Shown: in pieces, positions 8,586 to 16,208 of the stretch
How positions within the stretch are numbered: position 1 is the stretch's first letter
How the letters are laid out: each line of letters begins with the position of its first letter
NCBI GenBank assembly: GCA_023399055.1
Contig: JAEWQV010000017.1
Location: 302,308-366,307 of the forward strand
Direction of reading: 5' to 3'
DNA from: Bacillota bacterium
GTDB lineage: Bacteria; Bacillota; Clostridia; Lachnospirales; Lachnospiraceae
Length of the DNA stretch: 64,000 bases
Notes under the pieces: generated by a model
The model's database searches: none
What the model was told of the DNA's origin: nothing
The model's input: the letters and a program-made list of their open reading frames with translations, nothing else
Translations under genes and position numbers: made by a program

Positions 8586-8593
8586 ATTATGTG
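8586..8593 (-). promoter_or_regulatory. CACATAAT box upstream of pilin
   Basis: Minus-strand CACATAAT lies about 72 bases before the pilin start, in the 104-base gap after the coupling-protein gene. The same box precedes many genes of the element and probably holds the -10 region of a pilin promoter. Confidence 0.4.
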
Positions 8594-8618
8594 ATGTGAT
8601 TTTGGGTTAGCTTTGTCT

Positions 8619-11150
8619 TTAATCTGGAAAGCCATTATCTCCATACATGATAACGTCCATAATTTTATCTGCTGAAGCATCGTTTTTAAGTGCGGGTTTT
8701 GGTATCGGCTGCTTCCATAAAGGTTGGAGTGAAGCAGCTTTTACATTACATTGATTAAGATTATCTACCAGGTCTGTTCGTCCTCTATTTTCAGCAACGT
8801 TTTCTAATACTTCACCAACAGGTGTCGGGATCTTGATAGGAGATTCTCCAAGTGGAATCATTCCTTTTGCTGCCATTTCTTTCACATACGGAATGTCGGG
8901 GATATTATGGGTTGTTTCTACCTGTCTTGCAAATCCAGGGGTAGTCTCAACTTTAGGTTTTATTGGTTCTGTATAGTCCTCAAGCTGAAAGTAAAGGTGG
9001 TGATTAAACGGATTTTCGTCGAGTTCATGTGCATTACGATGACCTTCAAGTCTAAACTTTTTATCATAGAATGGATTTTGACCACTTATGATAACAAGAC
9101 ATTCAGTTGTAGACATAACTCTGAGCTGTTCAGGCTTCATAAGGCTATATTCATCCTGGTTGTAGGACATATTTACTCCGCCACTTTTACCACCTTTGCT
9201 CTCGCTAGTATTTCTAACGGTCTGGGTTGCAGAACCAAGTGCTTTGGAAAAATATTCAAGGTCTTCTTGATTGGATGAACCGAGGAATATCTGTGTGGAA
9301 CAGTCTCCCATTAATGTGCCCCAATCATCTTCATACATTGCTTTGATCTGGTCAATTGATTGCAAAATAATAGTACAACTGATGTGGTAGGAACGCATTG
9401 TACTTAAATACTGATCGAAATCCGGAATTTGACCGATATTTTTAAACTCATCCAGCAGGAAATGGACAGGAATTGTAGTATAACGTTTTCCATGTGTCCA
9501 TTTACCGTCTCTAAGTGCATCCATAAAAAGATTTGCTTCTCTTTCGCTTTGGAACTCCCTTAGCACTACGCTTTTCTTGGTTTTTAACTGCCATACCGTG
9601 TACTTCGTGTCTTCATCACCTTTTTCATCGGTGACAAGGTCTGCTTTCAACCATTCAACTTGCTTTTCCTTCGCTGCTTTTAACGTAAGTTCTTCCGTTG
9701 CTTTGCTCTTAAATAATTCACTTCGAAGAGCGCAAACATTACCTTTTACAAGCTGATGGGAGCTGATATTGTCGATGTTACACTGTTTGTATAGCGTCGC
9801 GAATAACTGCGTGTACATCATTGCTGCAAGGAAGTTGAATGTTGTTTCTCCCGAAGGTGTAACAATAAACAATGCCTGTTTAGAATCGCCGATTTCCTCA
9901 AGATGAATCGTATCTTTCCTTGTAAGATTTTCAACTGCTTTAATATTGAAAGGTGCGAGGCGTACCTGTGCAGAAATCAAAATTGACTTTGCTGTCTTTC
10001 CTGTACCTTGTTTGAAAATGTTGTATGACCTAATGCATACATGGTCTGGGTCTGCAGGTAAATCCAGTTCCTTTATTCGTCCGGTCCCGTGCTTTATCTC
10101 GTCAAATCTTTTATCGAGTTCTGACTTAAAGTTACGGTCTTGTTCATTAACTTCTGCTTCTGCGAGAAGTCTCATAACCTGACGCATATTTTTCTCTTCT
10201 TCTTTGCCGAAATAATATAAATAATAGAAAATAGCAAGAAATAGAGCTTTCTCTGCCTGTGCAAAGAATTGATCGCCTTTTGATGCTTTGGAATCGTCTG
10301 TATTTTTAATAAGGCAGTCAATAAGTACCATGACTTGTTCATCTGAACGAATGTAACGAAATGGGTTATACCCTCCACTGTATTCCATTTCATTAAGGTT
10401 AAAGCACTTTACGTGATATCCATGCTTTATAAGAGCACTTCCGATATCGTGCATTAACTCTCCTTTTGGATCCGTGACTACGAATGAAGTATTGAACTGG
10501 AGCATATTCGGTTTAATAATACCACGCGTCTTTCCTGTACCTGGTCCGCCGACTACAACGACGTTGTTGTTGAGGTTCGACATCTTATTCATATTAAATC
10601 TCACACTGTCTGAAAAAATCATATTACCTGGCTCGGTATCATCTTCATCAGGTTCTTCCCCACCGTTTTTTGCTAATATGTCATTAATGTATAAGTAGTA
10701 ATACAAAAGAGGTTTAATTAATACTTCGAAAGCTTTTAGCTTTGATTTCTTAATTCTCTTTCCGGCTTCTTCCCAACTTCTTGCCCTAACGCCATAAGAA
10801 TATTCTCTTTTGAACTTCTTTCCATCGTTCCATTTTGCGGTACCTTTTTCTTTACCTCTGTGTTGATCTTTATTTCTAAGCCATTCAGCAAAAAATAAAC
10901 CATTTACCATTAGCCCTGCCGCAATGATAATTAATGCTCCCGCATCCCAGTACTGCGAAGAAAACCTAATAGCATTTAACGGATCAGCAGCAAATCCGTT
11001 TGAAATAGCCTTTGTAAGCTTATCTGGTCCACTCAAGCTGTTTTCTGTATATGTAACATATGCATAATGCTGAGCTACATATAAAAAGAGAAGTGTACTA
11101 AAGATACTCATTTTCTTATAAAGATGGTTTTTTTGATGTGGCATAGCCAT
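8619..11150 (-). CDS. virD4: VirD4/TraG-type coupling protein
   Basis: This ATPase recruits the relaxase-DNA complex to the type IV channel. Two membrane segments lie in the first 100 residues (about 15-33 and 65-85). Walker A is GGPGTGKTRG near residue 200, followed by the family's VTDPKGELM segment. Walker B is FLLDEFKNIG near 562, then the ILQSIDQIKAMY stretch. Length (843) is normal. The start is supported by AAAGGAG upstream. It is the first large gene of the conjugation operon, after the SSB-like gene (26-base gap). The C-terminal about 120 residues are Pro-rich and variable and may carry substrate specificity. Confidence 0.93.
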   Translation of the reverse strand: MAMPHQKNHLYKKMSIFSTLLFLYVAQHYAYVTYTENSLSGPDKLTKAISNGFAADPLNAIRFSSQYWDAGALIIIAAGLMVNGLFFAEWLRNKDQHRGKEKGTAKWNDGKKFKREYSYGVRARSWEEAGKRIKKSKLKAFEVLIKPLLYYYLYINDILAKNGGEEPDEDDTEPGNMIFSDSVRFNMNKMSNLNNNVVVVGGPGTGKTRGIIKPNMLQFNTSFVVTDPKGELMHDIGSALIKHGYHVKCFNLNEMEYSGGYNPFRYIRSDEQVMVLIDCLIKNTDDSKASKGDQFFAQAEKALFLAIFYYLYYFGKEEEKNMRQVMRLLAEAEVNEQDRNFKSELDKRFDEIKHGTGRIKELDLPADPDHVCIRSYNIFKQGTGKTAKSILISAQVRLAPFNIKAVENLTRKDTIHLEEIGDSKQALFIVTPSGETTFNFLAAMMYTQLFATLYKQCNIDNISSHQLVKGNVCALRSELFKSKATEELTLKAAKEKQVEWLKADLVTDEKGDEDTKYTVWQLKTKKSVVLREFQSEREANLFMDALRDGKWTHGKRYTTIPVHFLLDEFKNIGQIPDFDQYLSTMRSYHISCTIILQSIDQIKAMYEDDWGTLMGDCSTQIFLGSSNQEDLEYFSKALGSATQTVRNTSESKGGKSGGVNMSYNQDEYSLMKPEQLRVMSTTECLVIISGQNPFYDKKFRLEGHRNAHELDENPFNHHLYFQLEDYTEPIKPKVETTPGFARQVETTHNIPDIPYVKEMAAKGMIPLGESPIKIPTPVGEVLENVAENRGRTDLVDNLNQCNVKAASLQPLWKQPIPKPALKNDASADKIMDVIMYGDNGFPD

Positions 11151-11176
11151 AAATCATTTTCTCCTTTCTGAAGTTC

Positions 11177-11584
11177 TTATAAAAAAGGAGGTTCCTCTGT
11201 ATCCGTTGGTACTTGAGAAACGTTCCCTCTCTGTTTTTCGTTAGTTGATGGGTTTACCTTATTCTGATTGTCTTGTTTGTAAGACCTATTCTCCATCCTT
11301 TCCCATTCATATACGGTGAAGTTAACGAATTCTCTTGCCTTTTTCTTATCATACCTTCTGCTTACATCAACGTTTTTAAGAACTATACGATCTTTTTCTT
11401 TAAGGCTTTCTACTCCAGCAACAGCATTCGCCACGAAACGCACGTAACCAGAAAAATCAGACTCATACTCTCCCGTTTTTTTATTCTTTCGGCTTGTGCT
11501 AATCTGAACATCTCTGAATATGTTTTCGCCATCGGTGTCTTTTATTTTCCATATAGTAGCGATTGCACTATTTTTAAAGCCCAT
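11177..11584 (-). CDS. SSB-like OB-fold protein with SSB-type tail
   Basis: The 135 residues comprise an OB-type beta-rich domain (about 1-95), a Gln/Asn-rich linker and a C-terminal acidic-hydrophobic tip, TEEPPFL. That tip resembles the DDIPF tip with which SSB recruits repair and replication partners. The AAGGAGAGG site gives a good start. It stands directly before virD4, suggesting a role in protecting or guiding the transferred strand. It is shorter and more divergent than chromosomal SSB, so the call is by architecture rather than by close sequence match. Confidence 0.6.
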   Translation of the reverse strand: MGFKNSAIATIWKIKDTDGENIFRDVQISTSRKNKKTGEYESDFSGYVRFVANAVAGVESLKEKDRIVLKNVDVSRRYDKKKAREFVNFTVYEWERMENRSYKQDNQNKVNPSTNEKQRGNVSQVPTDTEEPPFL

Positions 11585-11654
11585 ATAGAAACCTCTCCTT
11601 TATGTTATTTATATATTGCATAGGTCAAACTGCAGTCGCTAAAAAACAGCATAA

Positions 11655-11690
11655 AAAATATACGACCCCCGCCAAAGGATCGTATATTTT
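11655..11690. terminator. Bidirectional-type terminator before the SSB-like gene
   Basis: AAAATATACGA and TCGTATATTTT form a perfect 11-bp stem with a 14-base GC-rich loop, flanked by A and T runs. It lies after 11859-12275 on the minus strand. Confidence 0.6.
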
Positions 11691-11858
11691 AAAGTTTACG
11701 TCTTACATATGATCTTTGACCCATTAACATTATGTGGACAATAAAATTGTTTAAGATGTCAATAAATATAAAATAGGTCAAACAATTAATTTATTTTTTT
11801 CATCAATATTTTCATAGTTAAAGCTGATGATGCTTGTCTGTTTCATATCCATAATCTA

Positions 11859-12275
11859 TTAGCTACAGAGTTTTTTCCCTGATCTGTATGCTTTGATAAG
11901 TTCGTCTACTCCATCATCTTGTGTAAACGGGTTCTTACAAATATATTCTGTAACAGTTGCTTTATCGCTGTTATATATTAGTTCAATGCTCATGCATAAC
12001 GGAGCCATTTTTCCAGTCATAAACGTTGCAACAAAGGTATATTCTCCAGTGTTGTTTAACAACAGGTTGAGTTTCGATAATTTGGGGACCGCTATCCTTA
12101 GTTCATCTAAGTTTACAGATATATGAGCTTCTGTTTCTCTATATTTAGGTCCTGTTTCATCTATGGCCCATAATATACAAGGCTCTGTCCCCTTTTCAAC
12201 GATTCTTTGCCCTTCTCTTCTTGTTCCTTTTATATTTTTCTTTAGTCTTGCGCTAGTGTCTATTTTTATTTTCAA
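11859..12275 (-). CDS. Hypothetical protein, 138 aa
   Basis: The start is a TTG (12273-12275), with AAGGAGG seven bases before it. The product is a small soluble protein with a basic N-terminus (RLKKNIKGTRREGQR) and two conserved-looking segments, VNLDELRIAVPKLSKLNLLL and GEYTFVATFMTGKMAPL. No signal or membrane segment is present. I do not recognise the family. A perfect 11-bp hairpin sits in its leader at 12306-12335, so translation or transcription may be controlled there. It is followed by the terminator at 11655-11690 and is probably co-transcribed with the small gene at 12357-12482. Confidence 0.6.
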   Translation of the reverse strand: MKIKIDTSARLKKNIKGTRREGQRIVEKGTEPCILWAIDETGPKYRETEAHISVNLDELRIAVPKLSKLNLLLNNTGEYTFVATFMTGKMAPLCMSIELIYNSDKATVTEYICKNPFTQDDGVDELIKAYRSGKKLCS

Positions 12276-12305
12276 CCTTTTGCCTCCTTCGTAAATGCTA
12301 AGTAT

Positions 12306-12335
12306 CAGACTATTTGCTTGGTTACAAATAGTCTG
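12306..12335. promoter_or_regulatory. Perfect hairpin in the leader of 11859-12275
   Basis: CAGACTATTTG and CAAATAGTCTG are exact inverted repeats with an 8-base loop, about 30 bases upstream of the TTG start. No T-run follows, so it is more likely a leader structure or operator than a terminator. Confidence 0.45.
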
Positions 12336-12356
12336 TAGCAGATGAATAATTACCTA

Positions 12357-12482
12357 TTATTTTTGGCTGCATTCTGTACAAGGTATATTAGACTCATACC
12401 CGTCAATGAGTGTTCCATATGGAACGCAAAAATAACCTATAAGTTCCCCCTTTCTATTTCTGTATTGAGTCAGGTAGATCAT
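12357..12482 (-). CDS. Small protein, 41 aa
   Basis: A textbook AAGGAGG lies six bases before the ATG at 12482. The product begins MIYLTQYRNRKGELIG and ends with a CTEC motif near the C-terminus. It carries three cysteines in all and no membrane segment. It is too short for a family call. The good ribosome binding site and the position between two minus-strand genes make it likely to be translated. It could be a small metal-binding or regulatory peptide; nothing in the sequence decides this. Confidence 0.5.
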   Translation of the reverse strand: MIYLTQYRNRKGELIGYFCVPYGTLIDGYESNIPCTECSQK

Positions 12483-12567
12483 ATGGGTCCTCCTTAAAGT
12501 TGATTGCTTGTTGTTTATCATAAACGCCATTGTTGACGTTTTTGCCAGACTTCATATAAAAATATAA

Positions 12568-12958
12568 CTATTTAATAAGTAACTTTGCCCCATCATCTGT
12601 AAAAGCTTTGCCTATCCAAAAACTAATATTGGCTTCCCTTGCGGATTCCTATGCTTAGGTGAACTCTTCCACATATTCCACATTTGGTTGTATCGTCAAT
12701 AAATGTATCTCCATCGATTACCCTTTTGACAAGATAAGGCCTGTCGTAGACTTTGCCGTCTTCTTTTGCTGTATTTCTTACTGGACTATTGTTTGATAAA
12801 TTTCCCACATTGTTTATATCTGTATTATATGGTTCTATATTATTCAACAAATTCGTTGTTATCTTTTTTGAATTGAAGCTTATAATTGCTGCGAAGACAA
12901 TTAGAGTTGTTGCTGCAGGAACAAAGAAATTAACCATTCCAAGTTTTTTTCGTGCCAT
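12568..12958 (-). pseudogene. Membrane-anchored thermonuclease (SNase-like) remnant, frameshifted
   Basis: The frame starting at 12958 has an N-terminal membrane segment (about 10-28), a linker and then RVIDGDTF, the first-strand hallmark of staphylococcal-nuclease-like domains. It continues to VHLSIGI and then runs off into unrelated residues, stopping at 12623. In another frame just after that point the sequence reads ESAREANISFWIGKAF to a stop at 12568. This is what would follow in an intact SNase domain (the PES motif after the IGID strand). The gene therefore seems frameshifted and also shortened. As written, the 111-residue product would lack the catalytic Arg/Glu residues. Confidence 0.5.
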
Positions 12959-12996
12959 ATAATTTACTTCCTTTCTTAGAACTCGTTACTACTATT

Positions 12997-13157
12997 ATTA
13001 TGTGTAAGAGTAGAAAAAACACCTTTTAGCATAACGCTCTATTACTTTACCAATATTATGTAGTCTTTTTTTGTAAGAAGCATGTTATGAGAGAAGGATT
13101 AAGGTATTCTCCTTCATTATTATGTGGAAAAAACATTTCATCTGCATGTTATAAAAA
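12997..13157 (-). promoter_or_regulatory. Array of one CACATAAT box and composite elements E2 and E3
   Basis: A proximal CACATAAT box (12997-13004) lies 38 bases upstream of the 12958 start. Upstream of it stand two composite elements in tandem: E2 (13055-13095: TCTCATAACA, 20 bp, TACATAAT) and E3 (13119-13157: TTTTATAACA, 20 bp, CACATAAT). The E2-E3 repeat period is 64 bp. No gene lies in this stretch apart from the leader of the divergent plus-strand gene at 13315. Confidence 0.45.
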
Positions 13158-13314
13158 CTGTTTTATCCTACAATACGAACGACTTATTTGAAGGCATAAT
13201 AAATAATAAGAGGCGAAACGATGAGTGTGTATTGTTCAAATAGGTTAAAGGTAATACCGTTTGTATGACCTGAAAGGACGAGGCCACATACTGTATAATT
13301 AAGAAGGGTTTTTT

Positions 13315-14097
13315 ATGGAACGCAAAAAGAATTGCAAAAGAAGGAAACAAAAACATTATTTCACAAAAAGGAGACGTAGAATTTTGAAGTTTAAATTAAA
13401 AAATTGGTTACAGTATTTTAAGGTTCGCTATTTGATTGGTACAACCCAAAGGTACTTAGCTGTAATGGTGTTATTTTCCATAGCAACTGTTGCTGCAACA
13501 ACAATCGATAGGTTTAAGGGAAATATTGAGATTTTTATCGTGTGTACTACCGGAATGTTATACTATTTTATGTTGTATGTAAAAGAACGACGGTTTTATT
13601 CGAACTATAAACCTTATAATTACTATGAAGTAAAAATTCCAACTGGGACAATACATATGCGTATTATAGACCTGTATTGTCGATTTGCAGGTAAAACCGA
13701 CGAGGAAGTAAGATCCTTGTTGATTGAGTATTCCTATAATGACTTTACTGATATTTTTAAAGACTACAAAGAAACTAATCTAGGTAGTAGAGCTATACAA
13801 ACACATAAAACTTTTATCAGACCGTTTATGAAAGCGTTAAGGGATAACGGATTAGTTATGTATGAAGATTCAGATCTTGAAAAATTTCTTACTGAGACTA
13901 CCGAATGTGATGGGATTGATGTTGAAGAATGCTTTTTTTCTGTATTAGATGGTTATCGTGTTCAATTGAGATACATCGGATGTATCCAAAATAAAATACT
14001 TGCACTTAGATATCCTATTACCAAGTGTTCGAAAAAATATTTTCACAAATTTAGTACTTCGATACCTTATTTTGAGGTTACTGTTGTCAGATGCTAA
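13315..14097 (+). CDS. Hypothetical membrane protein, 260 aa
   Basis: This is one of the few plus-strand genes in the element. A strongly basic N-terminus (about 1-25, many Lys/Arg) is followed by two membrane segments (about 47-65 and 73-92), then a soluble C-terminal domain of about 165 residues with several Tyr and Cys. A TATAAT lies at 13294-13299, a few bases before a weak AAGAAGGG site. The plus-strand terminator at 14152-14190 closes the unit, so it is monocistronic and divergent from its neighbours. I do not recognise the family. Divergent single genes inside conjugative elements often encode regulators, exclusion or immunity functions, but nothing specific shows this here. Confidence 0.6.
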   Translation: MERKKNCKRRKQKHYFTKRRRRILKFKLKNWLQYFKVRYLIGTTQRYLAVMVLFSIATVAATTIDRFKGNIEIFIVCTTGMLYYFMLYVKERRFYSNYKPYNYYEVKIPTGTIHMRIIDLYCRFAGKTDEEVRSLLIEYSYNDFTDIFKDYKETNLGSRAIQTHKTFIRPFMKALRDNGLVMYEDSDLEKFLTETTECDGIDVEECFFSVLDGYRVQLRYIGCIQNKILALRYPITKCSKKYFHKFSTSIPYFEVTVVRC

Positions 14098-14151
14098 CAC
14101 AACGATTAAATACACAGCTGATTGCCTATGCCGATGATAAAATTCTTTTAC

Positions 14152-14190
14152 AACTCCCCAGGAAGAGACCTCGAGGGGAGTTATTTTTAT
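14152..14190 (+). terminator. Rho-independent terminator after 13315-14097
   Basis: AACTCCCC (14152-14159) pairs with GGGGAGTT (14175-14182), followed by ATTTTTAT on the plus strand. Confidence 0.8.
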
Positions 14191-14300
14191 ATTAATATTT
14201 ATTTTCTGGTTATGTCCTTTTCTTACAAGGTAGATTAATATAAGGTCCTCAAATTGACTTTGGAGACATTGCGAGAACACTATAGTATGAGAAGGGGTAT

Positions 14301-15242
14301 TTATGCTGTTATGCTCATGTATCCTTCATATAAAAAGGTCAGAAACAAAAGTATGGAGATGACAAAAGCCAGTGACACCGTTACAAAACTACTTAGCTCC
14401 AAATTATATTCTTTTAGCCGTAATGACCTTGGAATAACTTGCTTTTTTAATACTTTTGTCAAAAGATATCCAGACACTAATACTCCGACTGCCATCCACA
14501 ACCCAGTTACAACTCCCTCTATCAAATCTGTTTTTTCCGGGTAATATTTATTAAAAATACCATTTGCATACGAAGTTATTATAGATACAAGGTTTATGAT
14601 AAAATGTGATACTATAGCCGTTCCTGAGTTCCCTGTTATGTAAGTTGCATATGCAAAAGCAATACCACCAACGAATGCGTAAGGTATTTGATATAAATTG
14701 CCGTGCAATAATGCGAAGATGCTCGAACTTAAAAATATCCCCACTAAGACATTTTTCTTAGAGTATATCCCTAAAAGACCGCATCTGAACACTAATTCTT
14801 CAACCACAGCAGGTAATAGAGCCATTCTTATTACATTCCCTAAGAAGGAAAAACCAGCTAAAGAAGATGTAATCTGTTCGCTTGTCATTTCTGATCTTAA
14901 CTCTGTAGTTTTAGCAAAATATGTGGCTGTAAGCATTAATGGGTATGCGATTATGGCACAAACGGCACCGTTTCTTAGTGTTTTAAGGTTAAACTTTGGC
15001 AACATGACATCTTTAGATCCATTGAGGTTAAGCCTTGAAAATATAATTATCGGAAGTCCAAGTGCCATATATGACGTTATTTCGAGTAGGCAAATAGACA
15101 ATTTTTTGCTTATTGTAATATATGGAATTGCTGCACCTGCTACTATTCCCACTATAAAGAATAAAACAATGCTAATCAACAAAACTCTGTTAATATTCTT
15201 AATTGGAGCTAACAATTGTTTTCTCTCTCTGTTTTTATTCAT
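14301..15242 (-). CDS. CPBP-family intramembrane metalloprotease
   Basis: The protein is polytopic, with about eight hydrophobic segments. The family's motif 1 is EELVFR (EExxxR) near residue 148, motif 2 is the ALLHGN segment near 178, and a later HFIINL segment supplies the third conserved His/Asn site. CPBP (CAAX/Abi) proteases cleave or protect membrane-associated peptides; in Gram-positive elements they are often linked to bacteriocin immunity or protein maturation. The ATG at 15242 is favoured, with AGAGGG seven bases upstream; a GTG six bases earlier is too close to that site. It overlaps the preceding 250-residue gene by 8 bases, so the two are coupled. Confidence 0.85.
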   Translation of the reverse strand: MNKNRERKQLLAPIKNINRVLLISIVLFFIVGIVAGAAIPYITISKKLSICLLEITSYMALGLPIIIFSRLNLNGSKDVMLPKFNLKTLRNGAVCAIIAYPLMLTATYFAKTTELRSEMTSEQITSSLAGFSFLGNVIRMALLPAVVEELVFRCGLLGIYSKKNVLVGIFLSSSIFALLHGNLYQIPYAFVGGIAFAYATYITGNSGTAIVSHFIINLVSIITSYANGIFNKYYPEKTDLIEGVVTGLWMAVGVLVSGYLLTKVLKKQVIPRSLRLKEYNLELSSFVTVSLAFVISILLFLTFLYEGYMSITA

Positions 15243-15987
15243 CGGCACGTCCCTCTTGTAATTCCTCCGGGGCTTTACAGGTTACAGTACCTTCGTCTTG
15301 CTCCAACTTATTTTTTTCGTACTGTCTTAAATTATCATTAAATCTATAGAAGTTGTAGAATAGCTCACTACGCTGTTGGCTTGATAAAGATTCATGGAGG
15401 TAATCAAGCGGATTAACATAAAGTGTTCTAGCTGGTAGGTCGAGCCCGTAATTTTTTAAAAGCTTATTTATCTTTTTTGTATCTGCGAATTCAGCATATA
15501 TGCTTTCAATCGTATTATAGACGGCGTAATTATTCAGCATATATCTAAGACAAACCTGCGCCTTTAGCCTTCCGTTTTCATCAAGAAAATAGTTCTTAGG
15601 GAAAATCCCTCTTCTTTGCTCAAGTGAGGATCTGTAAACCTGAATTGCCAATGTTTCTGTAGAAAAAAGTGTCATAAATTTTTTAGGATAAAGCATCGCT
15701 ATTACATATTTGGCTGAACTAAACTGCTTAATTTCTCTTGGAAGATCAAGGTTGCTCCATTCATTATTAAGTTTTAAATCTTTAATAAGTTGCATTGACA
15801 TGTTTGCAAAAGCTACATCAGGTGACCATTGCAAAATATTTTCAATTACGTGTCTGAACACGGTAAGGGCTACACGGCTACGCGTCACTATATCTCCTGT
15901 ATAGGTGTTTGCAGTTGCTTTTTTATGGCCCTGAATTAACTTAGCTTCATATTGTAGAATAGCGATTCTTTCATCTGTTTTTAACAT
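15235..15987 (-). CDS. Hypothetical protein coupled to the CPBP protease, 250 aa
   Basis: A soluble, helix-rich protein with no signal peptide. It starts MLKTDERIAILQYEAKLIQG and carries a segment KKATANTYTGDIVTRSR; the C-terminal about 40 residues are charged and probably disordered. I do not recognise the family. AAAGAAAGGACG precedes the ATG. The stop overlaps the start of the CPBP protease by 8 bases, so the two proteins are made together and may act together. Upstream lie a CACATAAT box (16025-16032) and composite element E4 (16112-16152), the same architecture as at other element genes. Confidence 0.6.
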   Translation of the reverse strand: MLKTDERIAILQYEAKLIQGHKKATANTYTGDIVTRSRVALTVFRHVIENILQWSPDVAFANMSMQLIKDLKLNNEWSNLDLPREIKQFSSAKYVIAMLYPKKFMTLFSTETLAIQVYRSSLEQRRGIFPKNYFLDENGRLKAQVCLRYMLNNYAVYNTIESIYAEFADTKKINKLLKNYGLDLPARTLYVNPLDYLHESLSSQQRSELFYNFYRFNDNLRQYEKNKLEQDEGTVTCKAPEELQEGRADE

Positions 15988-16024
15988 GTATTTTCGTCCT
16001 TTCTTTACATGATGTACGTCGTAT

Positions 16025-16152
16025 ATTATGTGGAATCGTTTTTGACAACACCTTCTCTGAGAAATTTATATATTCATAAAAGGAGATTGGAAATACAACC
16101 TTCTATTATGTATTATGTGAAACAAATTTTTACAGCTTCTGTTGTGAGAAAA
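16025..16152 (-). promoter_or_regulatory. CACATAAT box plus composite element E4
   Basis: The proximal box (16025-16032) lies 38 bases before the start at 15987. E4 (16112-16152) reads TTTTCTCACAACA, 20 bp, CACATAAT on the minus strand. The proximal-distal layout matches those before 12958, 791 and 49485. Confidence 0.45.
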
Positions 16153-16165
16153 CACATTATACTGT

Positions 16166-16199
16166 AAAGGGAGATTGAGTGATATCAACCTCCCTTTTT
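16166..16199. terminator. Hairpin after the Tad-like operon
   Basis: AAAGGGAG and CTCCCTTT form an 8-bp stem with an 18-base loop, starting about 10 bases beyond the stop at 16209. The T-run is better on the plus strand, but the position fits termination of the minus-strand operon. Confidence 0.4.
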
Positions 16200-16208
16200 G
16201 ATATTTGG

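Noticed and set aside
11273..11623. 116-codon plus-strand frame opposite the SSB-like gene
   Set aside because: Shadow of 11177-11584; no ribosome binding site and unlikely composition.
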